Shown in pieces: positions 22,334 to 33,455 of a DNA stretch of 64,000 bases. The DNA comes from Siphonodentalium dalli. Its lineage: Eukaryota > Mollusca > Scaphopoda > Gadilida > Siphonodentaliidae. How positions within the stretch are numbered: the first letter of the stretch is position 1; each line of letters starts with the position of its first letter. A program made the translations under genes and the position numbers. The stretch lies in NCBI GenBank assembly GCA_032622095.1, contig CP136062.1, positions 152,576,875 through 152,640,874 on the forward strand, given 5' to 3'. Below the pieces are notes generated by a model, which did no database searches, was not told the origin of the DNA, and saw only the letters and a list, made by a program, of their open reading frames with translations.

Positions 22334-24745
22334 ACTAGCAGGGTTACCCGGCGTTGCCCAGGTTAAAGTAATGTGAAACCCTCTGAATATTGTGGATATA
22401 TGGGGGGAATAGAGGATACTCTTGTTCATGTTCATAGCATTAGTCATATATTCTATATTTGTCATTTCAGACATTATAACATGAACATCATAAACACATT
22501 AGTTCGCAAAAATAAAAGATGACAATTGGGTTTTACATAGAGATGTATCAATCAATCTAGTGGGTTTGACTAAGATTTTAAGGACACCTGGTTATCATCT
22601 CTTCATGATGATACAGATGTTTTAAAGAAATGTTCAGGTGCTCCTCTGCTCATTGTGCTATATACTGGGTAATTATTCTCAGTTTAAAAGAAATGTTGCT
22701 ATGCGGCTATATCAGCTACATGTACCCGACACAGAGCGGGATTTTGAGTTGTTTATGTTAGGCGATGAGTTTGTTCTAAAACATGAAAGATATCATCTGT
22801 ATATTTGGCAGATATAACCTTGTCAGATGTCAGTATTGGAGGATCCTGAAAAGTCATGTGCCACTGACTCCGTTTTCTTTTATATCAGAAGAAATTATAT
22901 TTGACGGTACACTGTGACCACTATTGTTGAACAGGCATTCTATACATTTCCATATCTCTTGTAACTTTTTGTGGAAAATATATTGAATGGGGCAGACTCA
23001 ATTGTGTTATAATATTCACATGAGCTATTCTAATATTTTAACATGCACCATTATCTTCCTCGTAAAACGTTACCACTGTTAGAATTCCTTGGTGCCACCT
23101 CGATTGTACCCAGTGAAGTTATATAGAACACATACAGACAGACATATATTTGCAAAAAGACGTTTTTAACACGCACGATTTAATTCCTCGTATCATTTGA
23201 GAAGAACGTGTATGAATTTTATGTTAATTGGCACTAATCATCGTTATATCAGTTGTGGTGACCCGCCCGTCCCTATTTCGGACTCAAGCGGCGCCACATT
23301 TGACATCAGTAAACCACAAACTTAGACTCTTTTATGGAGATGAATCTATATATAAAATTGTTGAAAATTGGCGAGTATACAAATTCGTATCAAATTTAGC
23401 CCCCCCCCCATATCTCTCACCCAAACGGTACCAATTTAAAACACACGATTAGCTTCCTCATATCACAGAGAAGAATATGTATCAGTCTTGTGGAAATCGG
23501 CGCTAAACATATTGTTTATCTATTTTTGTGCATCTCTCGCCCTCTGTGGACCCCTGTCACGAATGGCACCACTTTTTTACATCTTTAGACCACACAATTG
23601 TACTCCTGATATCATGTAGATACATATTTATATGTTTGGTTTATCAAATTTGGATATCATGGAGATGATTATTGATAAGTGTGGTAAACCAATTTTGATC
23701 AAATTTAGTGTCCACTAACCCCCCATCTCTCATCCAAACAGCACCAACATGGCGTCTTTAAATCACACGGTCAGACTCCTCGTATTATGGATAAGAATGC
23801 GTATCACTTTGGTGGAATTGGCGCTAAAATTATTGCGTATCAATATTGGTGCCCTCTGCCTTTCAGTTCAACCCTGACTCGAATGACGCCACTTTTGGCA
23901 GGTTTAAGCCACACTATTAGACACATCATACCATGGGGATGATAATGTATAAGTGTGGTGGCAATCGGCGACTAAACCCGTTCTTATCAAATTGAGTGTC
24001 CCTCCCACAATCTTTCATCAAAACGACAGCAATTTGGAGTCTTTAAATCGCACAATTAGATTCCTTGTATCATAGAGAAGAATATATATCAATTTGGTGG
24101 CAATCGGTGATAAAATTAGTTTGATCAACTTTGGTGCTCCTCTCCCATTCCGTGCACCCCTGACGCGAATGTCGCCATGTTTGAATATTTAAATAACACC
24201 ATTAGAGTCCTAATATCATGGAAATGATTGTATAAAAGTTTCATGGCAATCGGCGGCAAACATTTGTTCTACCCCTCCCCATTTTCTGCCCCTGACAACG
24301 GCGTCACTTTTGAAAATTCTAACCCGCACCATTATCTTTCTCGTAAAAAGTTACCCCTAGTAGACCGTTTGGTGCCATCTAGATGATCCCTCGGCGCTAA
24401 ACTGTGTTTATCAATTTTGGTGCCCCTCTCCACTTCCGTGCATCCCTGACTGGAAAGGCGCCACTATTGATATATTTAAACCACACCATCAGATTCCTTA
24501 TATCATGGGGATGATTATATATAAGTTTCGTGGCAATCGGCGACAAACTTGGTTTCTGCCCTGCCCCTTTTCTGCCCCTGACAACAACGGCGTCACTTTA
24601 GAAAATCCCAACCCTCCCCATTAACTTTCTCGTAAAAAGTTACTCCTAGTAGACCCCTTTGGTGCCGTCTAGATAGTCCCCTGTGAATTTCTATAGGACA
24701 CAGACAGACAGACATTCGCAAATATTGATACGGTCGGTTATTATC
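22334..24745 (-). mobile_element. Helitron-like (HINE/Helentron-type) element
   Basis: Read on the minus strand, the element ends with a hairpin (CTGGGCAACGCCGGGT) followed by AACCCTG and CTAG, then T: a Helitron-type 3' terminus. At the other end (about 24695-24725) is ACAGACAGACAGACATTCGC. The body at 23090-24690 is a diverged tandem array of roughly 140-175-bp units sharing GGTGGCAATCGGCG, ATCATGGRGATGATTATG and GACGCGAATGGCGCCAC. It includes the dispersed-repeat copy at 22480-22930. No Rep/helicase is encoded, so it is non-autonomous. Confidence 0.65.
22480..22930. repeat. Dispersed repeat, copy 2 (partner 9985-10480)
   Basis: Same two blocks as at 9985-10480, in the same order and orientation. 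Confidence 0.7.
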
Positions 24746-25438
24746 ATGCATGCAGGGATGTTACGCGGTGACAGATGGAGTAGGTGGGGTTGATGAGAAC
24801 CTATAACTTGGCTCAATATCAGTTGTGAATTTAGACCTAAATATGTTCGGATTGTTAGATTTTCCAACCAGTATTTACTGTGAATTTTTTCGCTCCGTAC
24901 TTTTTACTGAAATGTTGAAGAACAGTTTACAAGCAAAATAGATGACAGTTTGGAGAAATTTATGGGTATCAGTTGTTGAAAATGTTCAACACAAGGGGTG
25001 CATATACAAGTGAACTCTGCACACATAGTGTCTGTTTCACGGGGTTGGGGTGCTCGGAAGCACGCGAAATGTGACTGCGACAACGCATTCATAATGCATG
25101 CATTTTGGAAAACAAACATCAAATGGTTACGTAGCGTTTTTCCGAAGACCCATAACTCCGAAAGTCCGATTCTCCGAAGGTCAGATTCTCCGACGCCCCG
25201 ATTCTCCGAAAGCCCATAACTCCGAAGTCCCGATTCTCCGAAATCCCATAACTCCGAAGACCCATAACTCCGAAAGCCCATAACTCCGAAGGCCTATAAC
25301 TCCGAACGCCCACAACTCCGAAGGTCTATAACTCCGAAGGTCTATAACTCCGAAGGGCCGATTCTCCGAAGGTCCGATTCTCCGAAGGTCCGATTCTCCG
25401 AAGATCATGTTTTATCGCTTATTAAATAAGGTGCAGTC

Positions 25439-25725
25439 CAGTGGCGGGGTCAATGGGGCCCTAGAGAAGACCGCCCCAAAAAAACGTGTCAAATGTCATG
25501 TAAACGTCAGGAAATCCCTCCTAGGCATTCAAATATTCACAGTGTTCCTGCCCAGGGGAGCCCCCGGTCCAACGATTGGGGGCGACCCCTCCCATGTATG
25601 CGCTCCCCAAATCAGGCCTTCGTGATATGCTTTCGGCATATCATATGCATGATATATCCCCCACATATCCCCCACATATGCTAATTAATGTGCACCCCTA
25701 AATGGCAACCCTGGCTCCGCCACTG
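25439..25725. mobile_element. hAT-like MITE in the foldback loop, first
   Basis: Inverted ends CAGTGGCGGGG and CTCCGCCACTG bound a 287-bp non-coding segment. CAGTGGCG ends are common in hAT-like MITEs. The flanking 8-mers (GTGCAGTC and GTGTGCAC) do not match, so the duplication is not proven. Confidence 0.55.
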
Positions 25726-25875
25726 GTGTGCACCGGTATATTATAACGAAACGCTGCAAGAATGTCAGAGTAGCCTAACATGCACAGGGGCGACAAGTTC
25801 TTCCCCGTTCACCCCTGTACATTTTACTCTGGCATCTCATGGGCCAACGTAACGTTATAGTATCTGGTGTATAGA

Positions 25876-26067
25876 CAGTGGCGGGCCAGGATTCCCATTT
25901 AGGTGGGGGCAGTAGGAAAAGTTTGAATATTGTGATGCCCCATGAACGATTTCCGGGCGTTTACATGACATTGGACATGTTTTGGTAGGGGCCCTTATTG
26001 TCTGAAATAGCAAGTAGAGGTTTAATGGGGGCAGTGGGAATTTTGGGACCCCTTGGCTTCGCCACTG
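25876..26067. mobile_element. hAT-like MITE in the foldback loop, second
   Basis: Inverted ends CAGTGGCGGGCC and GGCTTCGCCACTG bound 192 bp of G-rich non-coding sequence (GGGGGCAGT twice). It is related to the copy at 25439-25725 by its termini. Flanking 8-mers do not match. Confidence 0.55.
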
Positions 26068-26529
26068 GACTGTACATTATTTAGTAAACGATAATACCCC
26101 GATAAAACAAATTTTTCGGAGAATCGGACCTTCGGAGAATCGGACCTTCGGAGTTATGGGCCGTCGGAGTTATAGGTCTTCGGAGAATCGGCCCTTCGGA
26201 GTTATGGGCTTTCGGAGAATCGGGTCTTCGGAGTTATGGGCCGTCGGAGAATCGGGTCTTCGGAGTTATGGGCCGTCGGAGAATCGGGTCTTCGGAGTTG
26301 TGGACCGTCGGAGAATCGGGTCTTCGGAGTTGTGGGCCTTCGTAGTAATAGGTCTTCGGAAAACCGGTCTGACACCCATCAAATTGTTTAACGTAGAACC
26401 CCATTTCATTCAGCAAAATTCACAACATATGCAATTAAAAGTATTCCGGTCCGCTTTGATTGATGCTTTATACTCATAATTACAAATGAATATTGAGAAA
26501 TACAGAATGATATCTACAAAAATGATATG

Positions 26530-26740
26530 AAGACATATACACATATTATATACACATATTATATACACATATTATATACACATATTATATACACATATTA
26601 TATACACATATTATATACACATATTATATACACATATTATATACACATATTATATACACATATTATATACACATATTATATACACATATTATATACACAT
26701 ATTATATACACATATTATATACACATATTATATACATGTC
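26530..26740. repeat. 13-bp minisatellite, about 15 copies
   Basis: Near-perfect head-to-tail ACACATATTATAT units. The period of 13 shifts frame each unit, so the long open frame across it is a by-product of a stop-free repeat and not a gene. Confidence 0.95.
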
Positions 26741-26759
26741 TCCGGTGCAATGGGGATAT

Positions 26760-28200
26760 CTTACACTAAACAACTTTTTTTGTCTGATTCGACCCGGCGG
26801 TACGAAGCTGTTCAGAGTACGTTTTGTTATATGTGCGTGAATTCCGAAATGGAGTTTGGGAACTCATGAGTCGTGTTGGATTCGACATACAACGGTAATT
26901 GTTTATTTAAATACGTTAATCGTTATTTAATGTCTATAAATACGTGTGAGTGATGTGCCAGTCTGTTAGTTAACTGTTGTCCGGGATATTGTTCATATAA
27001 TTGGGCATAATGATTCTATTCACTCTGTGAGTGCAGCTGGGATTACGTATAGGATAATCCCCGAGCTGTCGGGCATTCGGAAAAATAATTCACCGAGGCG
27101 AGGGAAATATATCTTCTTAAGCCTCAGTATTTTAAGAATAACAAGACGAAATTTAAAATTTTCGCTATAATTTTACTTAAAAATTTGTCAATGATATTAC
27201 AATGTATGGTATATTTAACTAAAAGTCAATAAACATTTTAGCGAAAAATGTGAACATGGCCATTAAACAAGTTCCGAGTCTGTCAGACAAATAAAGATTT
27301 GTACGCAAATTCAGTTGGCACTTTAAATAGTTATCCGGAGATTTGGAATTGAAATCGTCATTAAAAATGTGTCAAACGACACCCCCCGCCCCACGAACAC
27401 TGTTCAATCCTGCGATATGTCCTACTTGGCTGTGCACGTATAAACCAATAAACACAATATTTCTGACTCACATGTTAGATCTCAGATCACACATGGGTCG
27501 AAGTCTAATTGCATATGTGTTAACAGCGTGGACACCTTCCAGCTACAACAAACATTTAATTTGCTTGACCTGCTAGTGTGTGTCCTCGCTGCATCGACTT
27601 CGCTTGCCAAGGCATTGTCACAAAACCAAATTATCGCTTTGAACTGGAATTCACTGGGCCGCGTTGACAGTCCAGTTATTTGATGAGTGGTGTTGGGACA
27701 TCAAGTTTATTATTCATTTGATTGTTATGGACCATTGTATACTTACCGTGTTTGAATTATAAAGTGGTCGTGAAAATAGGAATATATGGTGAATACAGGA
27801 CGAATATGGACATCCCATATAATTTGTGTCTGTATATGTCCCTGGTTTCTTCTGACATGTTTTGGGAGTTCAAGGGAACAAATAACGCACATGTATGGTA
27901 TAGCATGGTGCATTTCGATGCCAGTCAATGGCTACTGCATGTATTTAGTATATATCAAGTTCAACTTAAAAAGCGGGGGGGGGGGGGGTAATAAGAACAT
28001 ATTTAAAACCAAGCACCATGTAATTAAGATTGTGGTACATTAGAGAGATCCTTATGAACCTTCCCGATGAGTGTGCATGCTTGGTTTATAAGTGATGTGG
28101 CTTGTGAGTTCAAAATTTCGTTCATCATCATAATGTTTGCTTTTCCACGTTATTTTTCTGGGTTGATTTTCTCCCTTATATGTCAATATGTTGTGCATTC
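26760..28200. other. No supported gene
   Basis: Non-coding intronic or intergenic sequence with a G11 run near 27975. Several short frames at 27343-28043 on both strands lack motifs. Confidence 0.4.
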
Positions 28201-28225
28201 TTGTAAATAATGGAACGAATCTCCA

Positions 28226-28640
28226 ATCATACCTTTATGATTTGTCCCATTCCATCTCCCAGTATCAGTTGGAAGGTTATGATTAGCTGTTCTGAGTCTA
28301 CATAATTCAGTTCTGTTTCTACTTCTAGGGCTTCCAAATATTTTTCAAAATTGATATCGTGTTTGAATATACGATATATCTTACCTCTGCTTGAGGTGTC
28401 GCGTTCGGATGCCCATTTAATTTTATAGTCCCTGATAAGGCCTCTTTTCACACAGTCAAAAAATTGGACTGCACAGTGCAATTTACCAGCAGTCAATAAT
28501 TGGGGTTGGCCCCAGCTAGCTAATATTTCTTTAATTTCTCTTGTCCACTTAAAGAGGCCTTCATTTGCTTCACTTAGAAGTTCACCAATATTTTATAAGT
28601 CTTAATTTAATTGTGAGTTCCAATGGGAATCTTCCTGATT
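28226..28640 (-). pseudogene. LINE ORF2 C-terminal region, broken
   Basis: It encodes SRGKIYRIFKHDINFEKYLE, the segment that precedes the terminal Cys/His finger in this LINE clade. The finger itself is not readable because the frame decays near 28230. It follows the RT block at 28643-29278 with at least one frame change. Confidence 0.65.
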
Positions 28641-28642
28641 CA

Positions 28643-29278
28643 CTATAAATCATATAATTGGGGGTTGATTTTTTTCAAACTCAGGACATGTTTTAGAGAT
28701 TTTGTGTGGACATTTTCAAAGGTCTGGTTATCACCATAACCCCAGAACTCACAGCCATACAATAATATTGGTAGCACATGGGCATCAAATAGATCAAATT
28801 GGTTGGCTATTGAGAGGCAATTTACTCTGGATTTTTTAATCACGGTGTACAGTGCATGAGTTCTCGTTGTGGCAAGTATCTGTTTTGCTTCCGAATACGA
28901 ACCAGATTTTGTGTGTTCGATTCCCAAATAGTTGAATTTTTGTACTACTTCAATTTTAATACCATTTAAATTGAAATGATTATTACGTGGTAAGCTACGC
29001 TTGGACATTAGTAGGATTTTTGTTTTGTTTATATTCACAGTAAGTTTGCAAGTCTTACAATACTTGCTGACGGAATCTAGTTCTTTTTGTAATTTGTTTG
29101 GGGTTTCAGCCAAAAGAACCGTGTCATCCACATCTAAAATTATAAGCAATTTCATATAAGTATTCAATTGTTCTTCGATCTGATTTGATATTTTCTTGAG
29201 GCCTACAATATCCTCGTTTATCATAAACATCTCTAGGTCATTGAGGATTAGAGAAAATAGGACGGGCGATAGATTCAC
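28643..29278 (-). pseudogene. LINE RT palm/thumb fragment, mutated catalytic motif
   Basis: It encodes the second half of RT: NLSPVLFSLILNDLE, then LDVDDTVLLAE at the position of the usual Y-A-D-D-T (29123-29134), NINKTKILLMS, and thumb or connection sequence ending YGCEFWGYGDNQTFENVHTK. Replacement of the Ala in ADD by Val, with Asp at the aromatic position, would impair catalysis. The start is not native; the preceding part is in other frames (29291-30088). Confidence 0.85.
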
Positions 29279-29290
29279 GCCCTTTGTAAC

Positions 29291-30088
29291 TCATGATAAG
29301 CATGGGAAGAATGCCGAATGTTCATTTCCTGTCTTGACAGAGGATTTAATATTCTGATACATATTTCTAATGACCTGGAAGAAATTTCCATTGATATCAT
29401 ATGACAATAGTTTATGCCACAGGCCAGGTCTCCAAACTCTATCGAATGCCTTCTCGAAATCTATAAAGGCACAGTAAAAGTTGGAATTTATATTCTTTGT
29501 CAATTCTGTTAACATGCAATATGAATAAATTATCAACCGTCGAGTGATCCTTTCGGAACCTTGCTTGGTTTACCCGAAGAGTGTCATTATTTTCTATAAA
29601 TTCGTACAGCCTGTTTGAGAGAATTTTTGTGAACAGTTTCCCAAAACAACTTAGGATTGTGATATGCCTATACTTCCTTGTGTCGTTAGCGTCACCTTTA
29701 GTTTTATAAATAGGGATGATGACCCTATGCCACATGCATCTGGTATACATCCAGAGTTCAGTACATAGTTAAATACTCTAACATATATGTTTAACAGTTT
29801 ATCTGATGACGCTTTAAGATATTCATTTAATATCATATCGTGTCCACATGCTTTATTATTCTTCAAGCCACGCAGTGCCTTTTTAATATCATCTATACTG
29901 ATTGGTTTATTTAGTGATTCATTGCTATCTGGATGCTCCATTGGAGTGGCAATATCGTCGTTATCATATACTGCACTATTCAACTCTCGGTAAGAGTCTT
30001 CAAATTTGCCTATTTCAATGGGTGATGCATTGCTTCTCACGCGGTTATTTAGAGTAGCCCAGAATGTCTTTGGCTTTTTATATTTCAT
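29291..30088 (-). pseudogene. LINE RT fingers/palm, three frames
   Basis: Three overlapping pieces give successive RT blocks: LRGLKNNKACGHDMILNEYL (about 29880), IIPIYKTKGDANDTRKYRHI then LFTKILSNRL (about 29700-29600), and FYCAFIDFEKAFDRVW (about 29470-29420) carrying the first catalytic Asp. Frames change near 29720 and 29520, so no continuous protein remains. Confidence 0.85.
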
Positions 30089-30259
30089 GTGTGCTATTTC
30101 TTTGGATGCTTTCTCTCTATGTTTGCCTATAGTATATTTATTTCTCTTTTATATTCACTTGCTTTGTCATGCATATTCTGCTTCATTTCTCCACGATATT
30201 CTTTTTTTTGCAGACCAGCATGATTTTGTAAACCATGGTTTATTATTGCGGTGTGATAT

Positions 30260-31435
30260 TCAACTCTTTTTTTACTGGTCTGCTAAAGGTATTATCAGCT
30301 GTGATTAATAGCAGTTTTGATACCATGATCACCACTTGGTTAATATCCGAGGGCCTATATTTGTCACTTTCCATCTGATCGAGGAGTAGATTTACATTAT
30401 TTATGCTACTTAAATCCAGGTTCAGTGCAAATTCGCTGGACTTTCCCTCTTCCCAATTTCTAATAGTTTTTTCACTATTTGTATTGGTTTGTGGTACCGC
30501 TACTATCGTGTTTGTTGGTTTGGCAATGGGAAGGTTAATTTCCATTGTTATGGTACAATGTTCGTCGGAATATAAGTTACAGAATGTTCCAACTGTGAAT
30601 TGTTTTAACAATTGAAGAACTTGAGCCGAGCATACCATATAATCAACTGTAGATGCGTCACGGCAGGTGAGTTTTCCAACACCAAAATCGTTTCCGACTC
30701 GGCCATTAGCATGAAAAATTCATTACATTTACAAAATTCTAATAGTTTTTGTCCCTGTAAGTTTTTGACTCTGTCCTGGTTAAACCGTTCTTTTTGGTAA
30801 AACTGCTTAATATAGGAATATTGATGTATCCACTGAAGTTTGTTCAATTTGCAGTATATTGATGTTCCTTTCATCGGTTGTTATATATTCAGCGTTGTCT
30901 GATGTTCGTGCGTTAAAGTATCCAGTTATAAATACACGAGTTGTATCTTCCCTCAAATTTAAGTAATCTGTCAAAATTTGTGTGTATCCTTCCTCTGATG
31001 CATACCTACTACTTTCGGGTGGAATATAGACCGCCAAAACCAATATTTTACATTCACTGCGTGCTTGTATCTCAGCCCAGTGCACGTACTGGCATTTTGT
31101 TTCTATAATTCGAGTTGAGCTTATCAGATCAGTTTTCACCCCGATTGTAATGGCACCCGATCTTACTCTGGAGAGCTGGGTTCTATTTTACATATAAAGT
31201 GTATAGCCTGGAAGATTCAATTCATCACACTTATCCGTTTTAGTTTCGAGAAACATAGTATATCATGGCTTTCACACAATTCTCTAAATTCAGGATATAA
31301 GAGCGTTCTTCGCAGGCCACAGCCATTCAGTGCCAATATTTTCAGTTCTCCGTGATTTAATTGCGGAGTTTCCTCATGTGTGTATTCAATACTGTGCGTG
31401 CATTTAATGCCCTGTGAGTGTTTTGGTGTACACAT
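30260..31435 (-). pseudogene. LINE APE-type endonuclease, broken
   Basis: The endonuclease starts with LKILALNGCGLRRTLLYPEF (about 31350) and DILCFSKLKR, continues as LAVYIPPESSRYASEE, then GYFNARTS at 30906-30923, where the family has G-D-F-N. The catalytic Asp is therefore Tyr. The C-terminal part is split over two frames (RFNQDRVKNLQGQKLLEF near 30780; YSDEHCTITMEI near 30560). In the family this domain nicks target DNA to prime reverse transcription. Confidence 0.8.
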
Positions 31436-31529
31436 CTCAGACTATGTACACGTGCATCAGTGTCCGGGCTATAAGAAAGTATGCGTTTTTTATCTCTTCA
31501 TAATCATAGTAACTTTGCGTTTCGTTCAG

Positions 31530-32246
31530 CTAATTCTTATATGTTTGCTGGCTGTCCGGTTTCTGTAAATTCTGTTCAGTAGATATTAGTGGAATCTCCA
31601 TACCTTGACTATCATATTCCACATTATGATAACTGTGTTTGGAGTTCAAGGGTTGTAACACATATATTTCCCCAAAGAAGGGGGCATAATTTATATCTTG
31701 ATAGGTTCCCAACATGCCATTGTATATACTGTTGTTATTGTGTTCATATTTAGGCATGTTCATTGCTTGAACCTCGAGATCACACATGGGTAACATTTCA
31801 TTAGCATACATTTGTTTTTCTGGGTAATTTGTTTTCATAATATTGTGTGGGGCCAAAACGTGGGAGCATCTCGATTTATATGGACACGTTTCTGTAATAT
31901 CAACGTGTATACAATATGATTCAGTGTGATTGCTATTGTTTAAAGGGTCATTTTGCTGGTCATTTTCTAGATTATTTCCAATCCCGTACAATATTTCTCT
32001 TGACTGCATTATCATCTGGGATATGGGTAGGCCAGTATAATTTGTTTTGTTTACTGTACTGGGTTGAATTAATTTTGGTTCTGGGTTGATTGGATCATTT
32101 CCATTTGTGTCATGTGTGATCTTTCGGTACAAGTGATCGGTTTGATATATGTCTACCAAACCTTGAGTTTGATTTATGGAACATATATCATTGTGGTAGG
32201 GATTAATACTATACAACAATAAGTCATTTTCCCCATCGTAACACAT
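31530..32246 (-). pseudogene. Asn/Tyr-rich linker of the decayed LINE
   Basis: A 238-codon open stretch of low-complexity polar sequence rich in Asn, Tyr, Gln and Ile, between the SGNH domain and the endonuclease. It contains a small Cys/His cluster (CIHVDITETCPYKSRCSHV) of unknown meaning. Its position fits the end of ORF1 or the ORF1-ORF2 junction. No domain recognised. Confidence 0.55.
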
Positions 32247-32318
32247 CAGGCTTTTACTTTTGCCTGTGTGTTCTGTTCTGGTGGTGTAGCAGATTCGAGT
32301 GTCGTTTTCCTGCTGCCC

Positions 32319-32870
32319 TTAGCACTTGCTTGCGTTTATATACGAATCAGTAAGTTTATCTCTTCCAATTTGGCTCAGGTGAATCCCCCTTTTGTCCTTT
32401 TCGCTGAAAAGTTCCTTCCTTACTCCGTCCATGCTCGAGAATTGTTCATAGTTATCAAAGAATTCGAACTTATCCTTCTTGGCGCAAAACTTAGACAGGA
32501 AATCATTAACAACTATAGCTGCTGAGGTATGATCCTGGCCGACCATGCTGTTCCCTCTTCGTGGGGGGGTACACTGCATATACTCATCTTGGCGTTTTGG
32601 GAATACGGCTTCAATTTCTGTAACTGCCTCAGTCATATTTAGTATTGCTGAGCTTGCATTCAGATTGTTTTTAGTCAAGTCATTAGTTCCCAAGTGTACA
32701 ATCACAAAGTTCACAGCGTCCAGTGATTTTCTGAAGATTTCATCATTTGTTCAATCATCCAGTAAATTTGATATTTCACCGAATGTTGCGCCACTGACAG
32801 AATTTTTTTGTTTATGTTCGACTTGTTTATTTGAGTCCAACACAACTGCTGGCCCCGAGGATTACCATGT
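32319..32870 (-). pseudogene. SGNH-hydrolase-like domain of LINE ORF1
   Basis: Blocks typical of SGNH/GDSL hydrolases appear in order: VILGASSCVG (block I, GAS where GDS is usual) near 32856, FVIVHLGTNDLTK (block III) near 32690, and GIHLSQIGRDKL (block V His) near 32375. Stops and a frame change separate block I from the rest. SGNH/esterase domains in ORF1 are known from CR1-type LINEs, where they may act on lipids or assist RNP function. Here the copy is non-functional. Confidence 0.75.
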
Positions 32871-32971
32871 TGATTGTTCCATCGTCAGCTTGACCTATAT
32901 CGTTGACATTGTCCGAATTGAGGTTAATCTAATCTTCAAGTGTATCAGGTGTCGGCTGAGTGTCACTCACT

Positions 32972-33250
32972 TTAGAGGTTTGTTTGTTTCCTCGGACCTG
33001 GGTCACCGACAGGTGGCTTTTGTTTATTTGTCTGCTGCTCTAGTCGCTCTGGAAACATATTCATCACGTGACCAGTCTTCAGACAGCCCCAACATCTGAC
33101 GTCATTTGTACATTCCCGTCTGGAGTGAGTATCGCTCAGACACTTGGTGCACTTGCGTTTGGTTGATTGATTGTTTATTGCAAAGTCGTCAATTAAGGCG
33201 AAACATGCTATAACATATATACAATATTTACAATAGGTCACAAAAAACAA
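32972..33250 (-). pseudogene. Gag-like zinc-knuckle part of LINE ORF1
   Basis: It encodes KCTKCLSDTHSRREC, a perfect C-x2-C-x4-H-x4-C knuckle, and a second degenerate one, CWGCLKTGHVMNMF, whose last Cys is Phe. Nucleic-acid binding is the usual role. The upstream gag part is not adjacent; a candidate N-terminal piece lies at 34893-35085 beyond another LINE fragment. Confidence 0.8.
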
Positions 33251-33455
33251 TTGTTACACAATCATACATATATTAATATATAATATGATAAATGTATAGA
33301 TATATCGTAATATGTATTATAATATCTTATATATATTATATTATAATTTAATCCTTTATAATATCATTATCATAATATTTTGCCTGAAATAATTATTCAC
33401 GGATATAAATAATGCACTTAATCACACGTTTTTCAATTTGGAATAATCGGCTCAG
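33250..33455. other. AT-rich LINE tail/junction
   Basis: Almost pure A/T (ATATATTATA-like). It is probably the 3' UTR and tail of the LINE fragment at 33456-34848. Confidence 0.5.

Larger units (their letters stand above)
25130..26372. mobile_element. Foldback-type element with minisatellite arms
   Basis: The left arm (about 25137-25406) is an array of 18-bp words alternating CCCATAACTCCGAAG and CCGATTCTCCGAAGG. The right arm (about 26115-26372) is the same array inverted (CTTCGGAGAATCGGACC, CTTCGGAGTTATGGGCC). Inverted homology continues into the inner flanks: TGTTTTATCG at 25408 and CGATAAAACA at 26101. Arms made of inverted tandem repeats are the hallmark of foldback elements. The loop of about 0.7 kb holds two smaller TIR elements. 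No transposase and no clear TSD. Confidence 0.75.
28226..33250 (-). mobile_element. Decayed LINE with zinc-knuckle/SGNH ORF1 and EN-RT ORF2
   Basis: On the minus strand, reading from high to low coordinates, the order is CCHC zinc knuckles (about 33170-33060), SGNH-hydrolase-like domain (about 32860-32319), low-complexity Asn-rich region (32246-31530), APE-type endonuclease (31400-30260), reverse transcriptase (30088-28643) and C-terminal region (to 28226). That is a near-complete two-part non-LTR element broken by many frameshifts. Its RT style (AFIDFEKAFDRVWRPGLWHKL) is abundant in molluscan sequence as I recall it. I do not assign a formal clade. Confidence 0.85.

Noticed and set aside
25137-25406. 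Regular short repeats resembling a CRISPR array
   Set aside because: No unique spacers, inverted partner array at 26.1-26.4 kb, and the DNA is eukaryotic.
26527-26769. 80-codon frame of Tyr/Ile/His repeats
   Set aside because: It is the translation of a 13-bp minisatellite.
32545-33099. 184-codon plus-strand frame
   Set aside because: Antisense shadow of the SGNH/zinc-knuckle region of the decayed LINE.
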